A stretch of DNA of 64,000 nt from Azorinus chamasolen (GCA_963576725.1 OY755241.1:1550001-1614000); one strand, 5' to 3'. Shown: positions 22,375 through 32,129, numbered from the stretch's first letter. The notes: generated from the letters alone by a model not told the origin. Numbers and translations: made by a program.

Positions 22375-22810
22375 TCCACTAGCAAACAGAGCAGATTCTG
22401 ATTAGACTGCTGCTATAGGAGCAATCTGATATTGGTCTACTCTTTTTGCAAATGTGTGGAAACATGTTTATATAAATATGAAGATATAAAGGAAAGGGAT
22501 AAATGCTTTTTATTTTTTGAAAATAATTACAGTAAAACTAATGTACAGTGACCACTTAAAAGTAAAAGAAAAGAGGTCCTTTATCCTTTCCTCCATGAAT
22601 ATTCGTGTAAGAAATAATGGTGTCATGAATATTAATAAGATTGTTATAATAAAACATGAAGACAGGAAGTTTTGGCCGTGGCAGAAACTGCAGAATCATA
22701 TCTATATAATATCATAAGCAAACAGAGCAGACCCTGATCAGATCAGGCTCCTATAGGAGCTGTCTGATCTGGGTCTAATCTGCAACTGTGTAGTAAAGGG
22801 TTAAGAATCT
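22375..22810. repeat. Two palindromic cassettes
   Basis: 22380-22450 and 22720-22795 each carry GCAAACAGAGCAGA...GGTCTA arms around a centre. The second has the perfect GCTCCTATAGGAGC core. The segments end in GGGTTAA-type sequence (22797), consistent with decayed TTAA MITEs. Confidence 0.6.
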
Positions 22811-23473
22811 GATGATATCCTAATTAATGCAGTGGCATTTTGAAACACTTTCAACAAACAGTAAGTGATCATCTGTATATATTATGACCTCTGTTTTCCT
22901 CTTGATTGGTTTCTGTAGGCAGGTTCACTATATGTACCATATGTAATGCAACCATTTATTATGTTGTGAATGTATATTGTTCAGCTATAATGCAATCACA
23001 AAATGTTTGATTCTTTATTATAACTAAAGTGAGACTGACATAGACTGTTACATTGAAAGAGTTACAGGCCATTTCTGGTTTTGAGAGAAAATAAATGTTT
23101 TTTACGCATACCTTATTTGACTCTTCCTCTCAGGGCATTTCCTTCCAGGGAACAGTTTTAAATGTCATTTTGCAAAGAAAACCATAATCAAATGCTTATG
23201 TCTCACTTATGGTTCAGCTGGCCCCTGGTTACACTGTTAAATTCACATTTATTCTATACTATTCAAATGATAAGTATTTCATTTCAATTATTACATTGCA
23301 TCATCAGATTTCAAAATAAATTCAACAGTATTCACTTTAAAAAAAAGATAACTACTTCATATTGAACTTTTTATAACTCCATTGTTGGTTAAAAGCTAGA
23401 TTTTGGTCATGCATAATTAAGATAAAATACTTTTGCATGAATCTTTTATGTTACAATAATGGACATTTTTAGT

Positions 23474-23509
23474 GCAAAACTATTCTAACTTAAGTTAGAA
23501 TAGTCTTGC
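23474..23509. repeat. Right subterminal 36-bp palindrome
   Basis: GCAAAACTATTCTAACTT followed by its complement with one mismatch; the partner of 17814-17849, about 250 bases from the right end of the foldback element. A further half-site follows at 23545. Confidence 0.8.
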
Positions 23510-23761
23510 ATGAAAATCGCAACAAGCATGGGACTGAATTTGGAGGCAAGACTATTCTAACTTAAATAATCTCAATAAAAGCAACAATTTGCAAAAAACT
23601 GAAAATATAATCATTGGGGATAATGCAGGAAACAAGTTAGTTTAAAACAAAACTGGAATATACAGCAAAAATGTAACATTGAATGAGTAAGTAAGTTTTT
23701 TCCCTTTCCTGTAAAGTTTTGAAAAATCGAGTTAGAATAGTCTTGCGCCAAGCCCTCGATA

Positions 23762-24110
23762 TGTGAGCTTGATAAGCTCGAGCTCAACCGATGTGTTCAA
23801 GCTGAGAAGGGGTTGAGAAGTGTCTACTACATAGAACTTTGTAACAATTCTCTTATCTTTGTATCTACATGGCAAGTCTATTGTGCCAAGCACACTGAGT
23901 GAATCACCGGTGTATGAGGTCAATTTATGCGGGGGTACAGCTAAGGGACAATGAGCCTTAAGCTGCTTGTAAATACTGCGTGGCAGTACGTTGACCATGG
24001 AACCAGTGTCAAGCTTAAAATTGACTGGTTTGTTTGTGGGTCCCAATAAGAGAGTAATGTGTGCATGTGAAGCCAAATTACCCGTGCCCTCTTTATGGTA
24101 TCCACAAAAT
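23762..24110 (-). pseudogene. Ty3/gypsy aspartic protease region
   Basis: Contains NFKLDTGSMVNVLPRSIYKQ with the DTG-S aspartic protease active site, then SYTGDSLSVLGTIDLPCRY and the conserved LLSLNTSVELELIKLT. The domain is interrupted at its end by the TA-flanked element at 23759, and its continuation is found at 17628. It would process the Gag-Pol polyprotein. Confidence 0.82.
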
Positions 24111-24964
24111 AACTGCTCTCATCCTCACTCGAAGAAATATCCTGTCTCACTTGCAACTCATTCACTTTGTTTGATTTGCACACAGATGCAAAATGGTTCC
24201 ACTTGTTACAAATGTGGCACTGTTTTCCTTTTGCGAGACACTTGTCAGTGTTCCAGTGAGCGTTTCCACAGTTTTGACACTTTCTACTGGACTGTTTCTG
24301 TCCTTTCCATTTATCCGTCTTATGCACGGTCTTGTGTCGTCTGCCGCTATTTGCCTTCGCGTCTTCACGCTGACGTCGGATGTGGTCTACTGATCCTGGT
24401 GCACCATAGATTGGTTCTCCAGAAGCCTGCATTGTCCGAAGCTGTTCTCTGGAATATTCGTAATTTTGGGCGATTTGGATAGCTTTATCCAGTCAAATTC
24501 TTGCCCTCGTGGATTAGTTTCTCATGTAATCTTCCTGAAGACGTTCCGAATACTATTCGGTCACGGATCATTTCGTCTGTCTTTTCCTCGTAATCACAGT
24601 CCTTGGAGGCTAGCTGTAATTTTGTAACGAACGATTCAATGCCGTCTGCTCCTTGAACAATATTGCTGAACTTAAATCTGGCAAAGATTGGCTTCAGTTT
24701 GGGCTGAACATATTCCTTATACTTTTTAAAGAATGTCTCAGGTTTATTTGCGTCTTCGGCACTTACGTCTTTCCACATGTGCCGTATGTCTCTGCCTTTA
24801 TCCCCCACCCACAACAGGAGATACGAAGCTTTTTCCTCGTTGCTTTTTTCCTTTAGGGGGCCAGTGAACACGAGTTCTGCATGGCGTTGGAACTTTTCCC
24901 AAGCCTCTGGCAAATTTCTGCTGTTCCAGTCCATCTGGGGAATGCTAGCACCAATTAACTCCAT
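24110..24964 (-). pseudogene. Ty3/gypsy gag (frameshifted)
   Basis: The likely start is the ATG at 24962-24964 (MELIGASIPQMDW). The capsid-like part has AWEKFQRHAELVFTGPLKEK and ASYLLLWVGDKGRDI. The frame is lost near 24485 (stop just after HEGKNLTG) and resumes in another frame with a basic linker and two zinc knuckles (CQNCGNAHWNTDKC and CHICNKWNHFASVC), the nucleocapsid signature. Confidence 0.82.
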
Positions 24965-24988
24965 TATGTTACACAGATGTATAGTTCT

Positions 24989-25003
24989 GCACTTCTGACA
25001 CCA
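24989..25003 (-). other. Primer-binding site
   Basis: TGGTGTCAGAAGTGC directly follows the 5' LTR on the minus strand. It resembles the complement of a tRNA-Leu 3' end (…TGACACCA). The tRNA identity is an inference from memory. Confidence 0.6.
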
Positions 25004-25176
25004 TGTAATGTTTGTTAGATCCAAAATCTAAAGTAGGATGCAGACAAGAGTCGAAGAACGTGTGTACAGTTCTTACATTTAATATAGACTGAGTTGCAGG
25101 CGGCTAGCGCGGGAAATAAAGAGATCAGCAAAGGTCAGCATGCATAGACTAGCCACAGGTGGCTTAACATATTACA
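25004..25176 (-). repeat. 5' LTR
   Basis: Plus strand TGTAATGTTTGTTAGATCC to CTTAACATATTACA, followed by the GGGGG duplication at 25177-25181. Near-identical to the 3' LTR. Confidence 0.88.
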
Positions 25177-25189
25177 GGGGGGGCATAAT

Positions 25190-25545
25190 AAACCAGAGTT
25201 TCCTTTTATCGCATTGCTACTTTTGCTTTTGAAGGATCACCCACTTTCAGAATATATGTTCTTCACAACAGCAGGTGTTAAGTGCGTGTGTGGCGGCCGT
25301 AAAAGTCGCACCGTATTTCATTCTCAGTGTTGTTATATTTACTGGTCCTTCGGGATCATTAGTTTTGATATTAATAGTTTTGAAAAATTGAATACTGCTT
25401 AAGCCGGTGCTAGGGGCGTGATTAGTGTTGCAATTTTAATTACTACCCATGAACAGAGTCAATAAAACCGAGTTTGCAATTTTCTTTTTCGCATTGCTAC
25501 GTTTGCTTTCGAAGGATCAACCACATTCAGAATATATTAAAGCTT
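25190..25545 (-). repeat. C-family element, reversed
   Basis: GCTTTTGAAGGATCACCCAC, GGCGGCCGTAAAAGTCGC, CTTAAGCCGGTGCTAGGGGC and AGTCAATAAAACCGAGTTTG match C elements in reverse, ending near TTCAGAATATATTAA. Confidence 0.65.
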
Positions 25546-25854
25546 AGCATAAACTTCTCATAGCAATACAAAAAACAAATCTGAAACAAGAGGGGCACAA
25601 TTTGAACCCATTTTGAATTTGTTTACAAAAACTACAAATACTTGATCTCTTTTTATACCTATGTTTTTTTCAGGATTTAGGATATATTGCTTTGCACATG
25701 TCAGCTAGTCTAATCAGCAGACCAAATGGTTTGCGATCAATTTACTCATTTCATTTTTTAATTCGACAATAAAATTAATTCGTATTTATATTGAGCCAAC
25801 TCGCATAATCATTCAAACCGTAAACCGTTTAAGTCAGGTTTGAGTAATTTACAG

Positions 25855-26892
25855 GTTCGAGGAACCGTTGTTGATCAACCCAGGTGTCAGGTGCCAGATC
25901 TCATTTTAACTGAAAAACTGCTTAAACAAGGATATAGATACCATAAACTAAGAAAAACTTTCTCTAAATTTTACTATCGAAATCTCTCGCTTATTGGCAA
26001 GTACAAATGTAATCTCAAGGTACTTTTGCGACACGGTATTTCACATCCTGAATTTTATGGTGATGTGATTTACAAACTTCGTAGAATTATTGGACATACC
26101 CATTTTCTCACTTTGTTCATCAAATATATAAAACAATTCATTAAAAAGGGATATGATCCTGTATTATTACAACATACTGCATGTTTGGTTGTGAACCCTT
26201 TTACAGTTGGCAATCACGCTGGCCTCTTTGCATGTACGCCGACAAGAAAGGTTTAGTACTCTATGAAGGCGACCTCTTAAATCCAGAAATGGAAGGAGAA
26301 CGTCGGATATCTGTACTATTTCATTTTTGTCGTACCCTTTATTACTTTTCTACAGTTACTCTGTTTGCAGCTCAATCATTGAGTACACTAGCGATAGGTG
26401 GATACAGTATGTTCAATTAAATGTTTTTTTGTTATACATGCACTTTACCACTGTATTTGCTGTCGCGGTTGTTGTAGATTAGTCGGAGAGGGGATACGTT
26501 TATTTACACTGTTTGTCTTTTAGGATGGGGATGGAATAAGGGTGAGGTTGGGCGCCCATAAACCGGTTTAAACCCCCGGTGACTTTTGTCACTGACCGTT
26601 CCAAGGCGGTACTTCCATCTTCCTCCTATTGAATGTTTGTTTTGTCTTTGTGCGTCTCTTGTTGTTTTTTCTACCCATGTACATTTGCTGTTTCCTTGTG
26701 TTGCTGTTCGGGCGAGTGTTTGTTCTGTATGTGGTATTTCCTGCATGACTCATTTTTGTACTTTTAACATGGAATGCCACTACAACACCACTATGAGCAA
26801 CAGGACACGGCATTTTGGCCTAAACGCCCACATGGACGAGATGTGTGTCGGGTATGTCATGTACTACCCAAAGGAGAACTTGCCTTTACCAG
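25855..26892 (+). pseudogene. Left monooxygenase copy, exon 4 split by a retroelement
   Basis: The acceptor TTTACAG precedes 25855 and the donor GTAGTC follows 26892. 25855-25892 and 26764-26892 together give the 167 bases of the right-copy exon (58237-58403). Between them lies an 871-bp insert. Read through, the host frame reaches TAA at 25907-25909, six codons after the last exon codon. The part lost by truncation includes MDEMCVGY, whose Met (codon 26841-26843) corresponds to the third CuM ligand of dopamine beta-hydroxylase. Confidence 0.85.
25893..26763 (+). mobile_element. A-family element, longest copy, with 3' end of an ORF
   Basis: It begins with an open frame (to about 26254) containing LTEKLLKQGYRYHKLRKTFS, FYYRNLSLIGKYKCNLKVLL and LLQHTACLVVNP. 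I associate the YRYHKLRKTFSKFY block with the C-terminal region of large invertebrate retroelement polyproteins (recollection, not verified). After the ORF come ~500 bases of non-coding tail ending TGCATGACTCATTTTTGTAC. Other copies keep this 3' end but are cut at various points upstream, as expected for target-primed retrotransposition. Confidence 0.7.
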
Positions 26893-26939
26893 GTAGTCAG
26901 ACCTTTACTCCATAGATATGCCTCTTTTCGTACCAAGTT

Positions 26940-27187
26940 TAACCCTTCGCTTGCTGTTCACGTCAATAGTCAATATACCTACCTGTAAATATTGAAGACC
27001 CAGATGAGACAGCTCCTGCAGGAGCTGTCTCATCAGGGTCTGCACTATTTACAAGTTGATTGTGCAACCAGTGCACTCCACAGCAGTGATTGAAGAGAGA
27101 AATAGTCGTAGACGGTGAAGATACATGTAATTATACCACAGGGCGTGGGTAAAGAAGAAGAAATGCATTTTAGCAAGAGAAGGGTTC
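26940..27187. mobile_element. TTAA-type MITE with central palindrome
   Basis: Starts TTTAACCCTTCGCTTGCTG and ends AGCAAGAGAAGGGTT. It contains GACAGCTCCTGCAGGAGCTG within AGACCCAGATGA...TCATCAGGGTCT arms. Same family as 4565-4814, in the opposite orientation. Confidence 0.7.
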
Positions 27188-27382
27188 AGAATTTTTAAGG
27201 ATCATTTCTATGTCGTCTGGCCATGTCCGTTCATCTCTGCAAATCTATCTGTAAGCCCGTCACGCTTTTTACATGGTGCTTTTTTGTCTGTAAGCAATTG
27301 ATACACATGATCCTTTGAACACTCTTGCTATTATTCTCATTTCTTTAAAATATCCATTTTTCTCATGCTGAAAAAATAAAGT

Positions 27383-27600
27383 GTGCTAAACACATACCTG
27401 TTATGTTTAATTACGAGTATATCTGAGTCGTTCAAACTTTTACGAAACTGTTGTCCGATTGTGTCAAACAGCTTAGATCCTGGTGAGACATCGAGTTACG
27501 CGGCGTCTCATCTGGATCCAAGCTGTTTCAAAATACGTTATGCCAGGGAAGCCGAACTTACCAAAGGTCAGGTTAAAACATTCAGTAAATACGAGTTTTT
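27383..27600 (+). repeat. Palindromic MITE present in intron 4 of both gene copies
   Basis: CAAACAGCTTAGATCCTGG / GGATCCAAGCTGTTT arms, followed by ATACGTTATGCCAGGGAAGC and CCAAAGGTCAGGTTAAAACA. The same palindrome and flank lie in intron 4 of the right copy (56935-57060, reversed), so it predates the duplication. Confidence 0.75.
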
Positions 27601-28024
27601 GTAACAATTATGTGTATACATGTATATCGTACATGAGTAGTTGCATTTATGCTGGGTCATTGTATTTCTGAAATTCACATATAACCGTTACACAATTAAA
27701 ACTGAAATATTTTATCGCAGATGTCTTTGGACAAACATAGCTTGCAGCCATTGGTAACTCTGTGGTTTCAGATTAAAAACCGATTTTCCCAGGATCCAAA
27801 CTGCTCGACACACAACTTACGTTTAAAAGAAGAAAGTTAGGATAAGCTGACGTTGAAAATTAAATAACAGATGATGCCATTATTACATTTCGCGAAAGCA
27901 GTTAAGGCAAAGAGTTTGCTTCCAAATGAGATACCGAATAACTCGCCGCTTCATCCAGAACCAAACAGTTTGACACACAACTTACGTTTTAGAGATGAAC
28001 TTGAAACAATGCCAACACTGAAAC

Positions 28025-28202
28025 TTAATGCCTAGGTCACACATTCACGGATCAAACAACCGTGGATATACACGTACTACTACGTATGACCACTGTTAAA
28101 ATACAGAACGTTACGGACCAATACAGATTGTTACGAATGATGCCGGACCGAATCCGTAGCTAATCCGGCGTCAAATCCGTGAATGTGTGACCTAGGCATT
28201 AA
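28025..28202. mobile_element. 170-bp MITE with long TIRs and TTAA
   Basis: TTAA, then TGCCTAGGTCACACATTC, and at the other end GAATGTGTGACCTAGGCA, then TTAA. The inverted repeats are about 23 bases and perfect. Specific to the left copy at this position. Confidence 0.78.
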
Positions 28203-29145
28203 GCAGATGGACATTATGTGGTGCGGAAATAGTTTGCAAACATTTTGAGAAAATTTATAACATGATACATGGCTCAATAAAACCGAGTTTGCAATTTTCT
28301 CTTTTTGTGTTGCAATTTTTGCTTTCGGGGGATCAACTCCCTTCAGAATTGTTTAATAGGAAACGAAACATAAATAGTTGGAGACCAGTACAATCATTTG
28401 TTTAAGGTTATACAGTTGTCTTATACTATACTTGTATTGAGTGTCTTATCCCCCTGGGCACATACTGATTTTGCTGTCTGTTAGTTTGTTCTAAACTTGA
28501 ACGTTGACGATAACTTTGTAGCCACTGCTCATACATACTCCAAATTGCATGTGCAACTTATGGAGGCGAACCTTTTTATTAAGCTGAAGGTCATATATCA
28601 AAGTCAAAGGTCCTATCGGAGACATAGTTTCACAAACACATCTTGTTTAAATCAGGTGATAGCTTAATACAGGACAAAGGTTATGCAGAAAACTCCTATA
28701 AGAGCATTCTACATTAATTTTACCCTGCTTTTACAGACACGTAGGATAATAAAAATATGTGGTCCCATTACCATGACTCCACTTTAGTTATGGCCTATAT
28801 ATGAAGATAATTATGAACCTTTTGCATGATTAGTCCTTGTTTAAGAATTGAGTCAGCTCTATAAATTTAACTGACAAATAGTGCAGAACCTGATCAGAGG
28901 CCTCCTCCTGGCTTTCCAGAGGGCTTCAGTTTTGTTTTGAAAAATGAAAACATCAAAAATCCCAATACCCCAGAATCAAACAGTTTGGAGACGGATGAGA
29001 TGCCTTCCTTTTAGGTCTTAAATATTTTAAAACTTTTCAGAGTCGCCATTAGCAAGGAAAAACCAGATTCTGATGACATCAGCCTCTGGGTCCAAATCGT
29101 TTGTTCAAACATGCTAGGCGTTAATTTCTATATTATTATTTTAAG
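28203..29145 (+). other. Left copy intron 4, 3' part
   Basis: A C-family fragment at 28268-28350 (TCAATAAAACCGAGTTTGC). A degraded hairpin with GAAAACTCCTATAAGAGCAT is at 28686. No exon recognised until 29146. Confidence 0.5.
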
Positions 29146-29230
29146 ATTGCAGCTCCACAGGTGACCTTGACACTTGCGACAAAGCAAATGCTGTCATTAG
29201 GGGGTGTGACCTGACCAAGCTGAACTTCAG
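29146..29230 (+). CDS. Left monooxygenase copy, exon 5, with GC splice donor
   Basis: Acceptor TATTATTTTAAG before 29146; codons read DCSSTGDLDTC and AVIRGCDLTKLNF. The frame requires the exon to end at TTCAG (29230), so the donor is GCAAGT, a classic GC-AG intron. The GT four bases on (29235) would place TGA at the junction with exon 6. Same structure in the right copy. Confidence 0.78.
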
Positions 29231-30486
29231 GCAAGTGTTTTTTGTTGCGTGAAAAACTAAATTTTAGTCTTAACGCTTATACCTGGTGACTTTTCATATA
29301 AGAACAGTTACTTTATGAATATTATATTTGCTGAAATTGCACAAAAACAAGTAAATGTTTAGCTATGGCGGAAACTGGAATCAGGTCTATACTATTCCAA
29401 TACAGCAGACCCTGACCAGACAGTCCCTACCGGGGGCTGTCTGAACTGGTCTACTCTGTTTGCAAAGACGTGAAAAGGCATCTCTATCAGCGAAAGGGTG
29501 AGTGGTAGTATACTTTTTATTCGTGTTGGATTCAGGTATTTGAACGTTCACAAACGAATTCTCTTTCTGTAGTTCATTGAATTGAAAAGGGAGATTAGTC
29601 TTGTAACAGTGAGAATGGTGATGTATCTGAAATAAACATTACAGGCAATATTTAGCTGTAATCAAAAGTAGGCAATGAAAGCTTTGTTCATTTTCTTTCA
29701 TGTTTAGAAACATCCTATCTTTCACTTGTAAACTATGACTTGCAAGGGGATGAATGAACGACTGTTTTAAGACCCATCAACACAGATTTGACACTCGCTC
29801 AATACTTTCTCCAAAACTTGAAATAAAAATTCTGAATTGTCTGCCACAGCCAAACATTTCCTTGTTAAAGTGTTGTTATAAAACTTCACTCCTGATATAA
29901 ACGCTTTATCACGCATTTGCAAACAGAGTAGATCCTGATCAGATATTTCTGTTTGCTTTTTATATAATTTCCTGCCATGGCCAAAATTTACAAACATCAT
30001 CTTATTATTCATGCTTACATAAAGTCTTCCGCGATTACATATAAGGTAAAGTGTTAAATGAAATATTTCCTCTTAATAGTTTTCCCTTGCTAATGTGTTT
30101 TGTGAGTTGTGTGTGTGTTTGTGTATATGCGCGTGTCTGTGTTTGGTCTAATATTGTGTATGTGATATGTGCCTAAACCAGACATGAAACACAGTGTACA
30201 ATAAAGTCTCGCCAATGCGACCACATAAATTATTTGTAAACACATGAGTATGCAAAAGCAAGTGGTTGCTTAATGCAGTGCAAAATACATGAAGCTCCTG
30301 CAGGGATTGTATTAATGTTGCCCTGAAACGCCAACGCCTATTTTAAATCGTACTAGCAAGAATTTACTGTATTATGAACATTGAAACATAGATTAAAATA
30401 CGGTCAGTAGCACTTTCTTATTGAGACCGATACTACCCTATGATATATGACACTTTCTAAAGTGGATCAGTTATATCCCTTTGCAG
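29231..30486 (+). other. Left copy intron 5
   Basis: 1.26 kb against 184 bases in the right copy. Start and end align with it; the extra sequence includes a palindrome (29395-29465), a further degraded one at 30291 and a TG-rich run near 30095-30140. Confidence 0.6.
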
Positions 30487-30744
30487 TGAACCAGACAATG
30501 TACCACATTATTCAGTTGTGCAGGACTACTGTTCGGTCGAAACGTGTCTAAAGGAATGTATGACTTTGTTGAGGGGAGTCAAGCGACACCCTTGCTACTC
30601 TGGAAGCGTACGAGACTACATTATGGGCTTCATCGACAACGCCGCAAATCCAACAGAAAAGAACAACATGCTGAGCTTCTGGCTCAAGATGCGATCATGT
30701 GACCGCGAATTTGGAATGGAAAGGGCGCCGGACATGACGGGTGC
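30487..30744 (+). CDS. Left monooxygenase copy, last exon, cut by the gap
   Basis: Acceptor CCCTTTGCAG before 30487. It encodes a Cys-rich segment: VVQDYCSVETCLKECMTLL, HPCYSGSVRDY, FIDNAANP, MLSFWLKMRSCDREFGMERA. The right copy has 79 more coding bases (hydrophobic C-terminus and stop), which here fall in or beyond the N run. Confidence 0.82.
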
Positions 30745-30944
30745 NNNNNNNNNNNNNNNNNNNNNNNNNNNNNNNNNNNNNNNNNNNNNNNNNNNNNNNN
30801 NNNNNNNNNNNNNNNNNNNNNNNNNNNNNNNNNNNNNNNNNNNNNNNNNNNNNNNNNNNNNNNNNNNNNNNNNNNNNNNNNNNNNNNNNNNNNNNNNNNN
30901 NNNNNNNNNNNNNNNNNNNNNNNNNNNNNNNNNNNNNNNNNNNN
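30745..30944. other. Assembly gap, 200 N
   Basis: Exactly 200 unknown bases, the usual size for a scaffolding gap of unknown length. It begins inside the last exon of the left copy, and the sequence after it is a tandem array, not the expected exon end. Confidence 0.98.
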
Positions 30945-31690
30945 ATTTTTTTGTGTTGACCTTGACCCAATTTCATGTATCCTTGTATCAACTGAAAGGC
31001 CTTCACCCAAGCTATCTGCATACCAAATATAAATTGTCTAGCCCATGTAGTGCAGAAGTAATAACAACATTTTAATGACAGCCAATGTTTCAAAATATTG
31101 ACCTTTACCCAATTTCAGGTATCTTTATGTTATCCGTAATGTCCTTACCAAAGCTATATGAATACCAAAGGTGATTTGCCTAGCATTCGGGGATCAAAAG
31201 CTATAGAAAAATGTTAAAGATATATGAATTGTCTAGCATATGAGGTCTAGCAGTTAAGAAAAAATGTTGAAGTTTTTCAATGATGGCCAACTTGTCAGAA
31301 TAGTGACCTTGACCGTGACCTGATTTCAAATATCTTTATATCAACTGAAAGGCCTTTACCAAGTCCATATGTATACCAATGGTGAATTTCCTAGCATTTG
31401 TAGTTCAGAATATATAGCAATGTTAAAAAATATGTTAAAAACGGCAGTTTTGGAAATAAAGTGACCTTGACATTGACCTGATTTCACGTATCCTTTATCA
31501 AGTGAAAGGCCTTCACCAAAGCTATCTACATACCAAATATGAATGGTCTAGCTTAAGCAATTCATATGTTTTTGGAAATAGTGACCTAGACCTGACTTCT
31601 TGTATTCTTGTATCACGTGCAAGGCCTTCACCTAAGCTATCTATATACCAAAGATGAATTACCTAGCATTTGTAGTTCAGAAGCTATAGG
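30945..31690 (+). repeat. Degenerate ~170-bp tandem array
   Basis: Four to five units with GTGACCTTGACC, CCTTTATATCAACTGAAAGG, CCTTCACCAAAGCTATCTAC and TACCAAATATGAATTGTCTA. The array runs into the gap and probably caused it. Confidence 0.7.
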
Positions 31691-31691
31691 A

Positions 31692-32092
31692 ATGACCTCT
31701 GTTCTATTTATATATTTAGTGGTCGCTGTGGACTGTCTTGTGACATCTCCTGTCTGACTTCTGTTCTATTTATATATTTAGTGGTCACTGTGGACTGTCG
31801 TGTGACATCTGTCTGACTTCTGTTCTGTTTATATATTTAGTGGTCACAGTGGACTGTCATGTGACATCTCCTGTCTGACTTCCGTTCTATTTATATATTT
31901 AGTGGTCACTGGATTGTCATGTGATATCTCCTGTCTTCTGTTCTATTTATATATTTAGTGATCACTGTGGACTGTCGTGTGACATCTCCTGTCTGACTTC
32001 TGTTCTATTTATATATTTAGTGGTCACTGTGGACTGTCGTGTGACATCTTTTGTCTGACCTCTGTTCTACTTATATATTTAGTCGCTGTAGA
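31692..32092 (+). repeat. ~60-bp tandem array, seven units
   Basis: Units of CTTCTGTTCTATTTATATAT, TTAGTGGTCACTGTGGACTG and TCGTGTGACATCTCCTGTC, highly similar to each other. Confidence 0.85.
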
Positions 32093-32129
32093 CAGGTTTT
32101 ACTGAAGTGTAACATTCCAGCTTGAAGAC

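Larger units (their letters stand above)
17631..23759. mobile_element. 6.1-kb non-autonomous TA-flanked foldback DNA transposon
   Basis: Ends are inverted: TCGAGGGCTTGGCGCAA then ACTATTCTAACT on the left, and the complement (AGTTAGAATAG, TTGCGCCAAGCCCTCGA) on the right, about 38 bases with few mismatches. TA flanks both sides (17629-17630, 23760-23761). Deleting it rejoins the retrotransposon protease to the start of RT in frame. Subterminal copies of GCAAAACTATTCTAACT occur on both sides, including matching 36-bp palindromes at 17814-17849 and 23474-23509. No transposase or other gene is recognised inside. It carries a GA-rich minisatellite, a tRNA-SINE, a C element and hairpin MITEs. TA duplication suggests Tc1/mariner-related mobilisation, but the termini do not match a family I know. 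Confidence 0.85.
14274..25176 (-). mobile_element. Ty3/gypsy LTR retrotransposon, dead, with nested insertions
   Basis: Two LTRs of 177 and 173 bp, both TGTAAT...ATTACA, are flanked by a GGGGG target duplication (14269-14273 and 25177-25181). On the minus strand the order is LTR, primer site, gag, protease, reverse transcriptase, RNase H, integrase, polypurine tract, LTR, which is the Ty3/gypsy order. Two insertions interrupt it: a 6.1-kb TA-flanked DNA element (17631-23759) and a 150-bp A-family fragment (about 17077-17226). Without them the element is about 4.6 kb. Gag has a frameshift, and pol carries a nonsense codon (TAA just after QDEL, near 16963) and several frame changes, so it cannot mobilise itself. 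It lies antisense in intron 3 of the left monooxygenase copy. Confidence 0.88.
2140..30744 (+). pseudogene. DBH-like (MOXD-type) copper monooxygenase, left copy, probably inactive
   Basis: Six exons (2140-2303, 2884-3124, 11782-11878, 25855-26892 with an insertion, 29146-29230, 30487 to the gap) encode the C-terminal half of a copper type II ascorbate-dependent monooxygenase. This family hydroxylates substrates in the secretory pathway using two coppers. Alignment with dopamine beta-hydroxylase/MOXD1 shows the conserved IPPGEEDYVVNGGC and GLNAHMDEMCVGY blocks. Exon lengths and phases equal those of the minus-strand copy at 55868-62304. Three defects set it apart: Gln (3109-3111) at the first CuM histidine, an 871-bp retroelement insertion inside exon 4 that gives a stop at 25907-25909, and loss of the last 79 coding bases in the N gap. 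The other exons are free of stops or frameshifts, so inactivation, if real, is recent. The gene spans over 28 kb against 6.4 kb for its partner because introns 2 and 3 are full of transposons. N-terminal exons are outside the window. A transcript that splices out the insertion cannot be excluded. Confidence 0.8.

Noticed and set aside
29153..29230. Alternative exon 5 start at CTCCACAG after TTGCAG
   Set aside because: Exon 4 ends with one base of a codon; only the start at 29146 (after TTTTAAG) keeps the frame in both copies.
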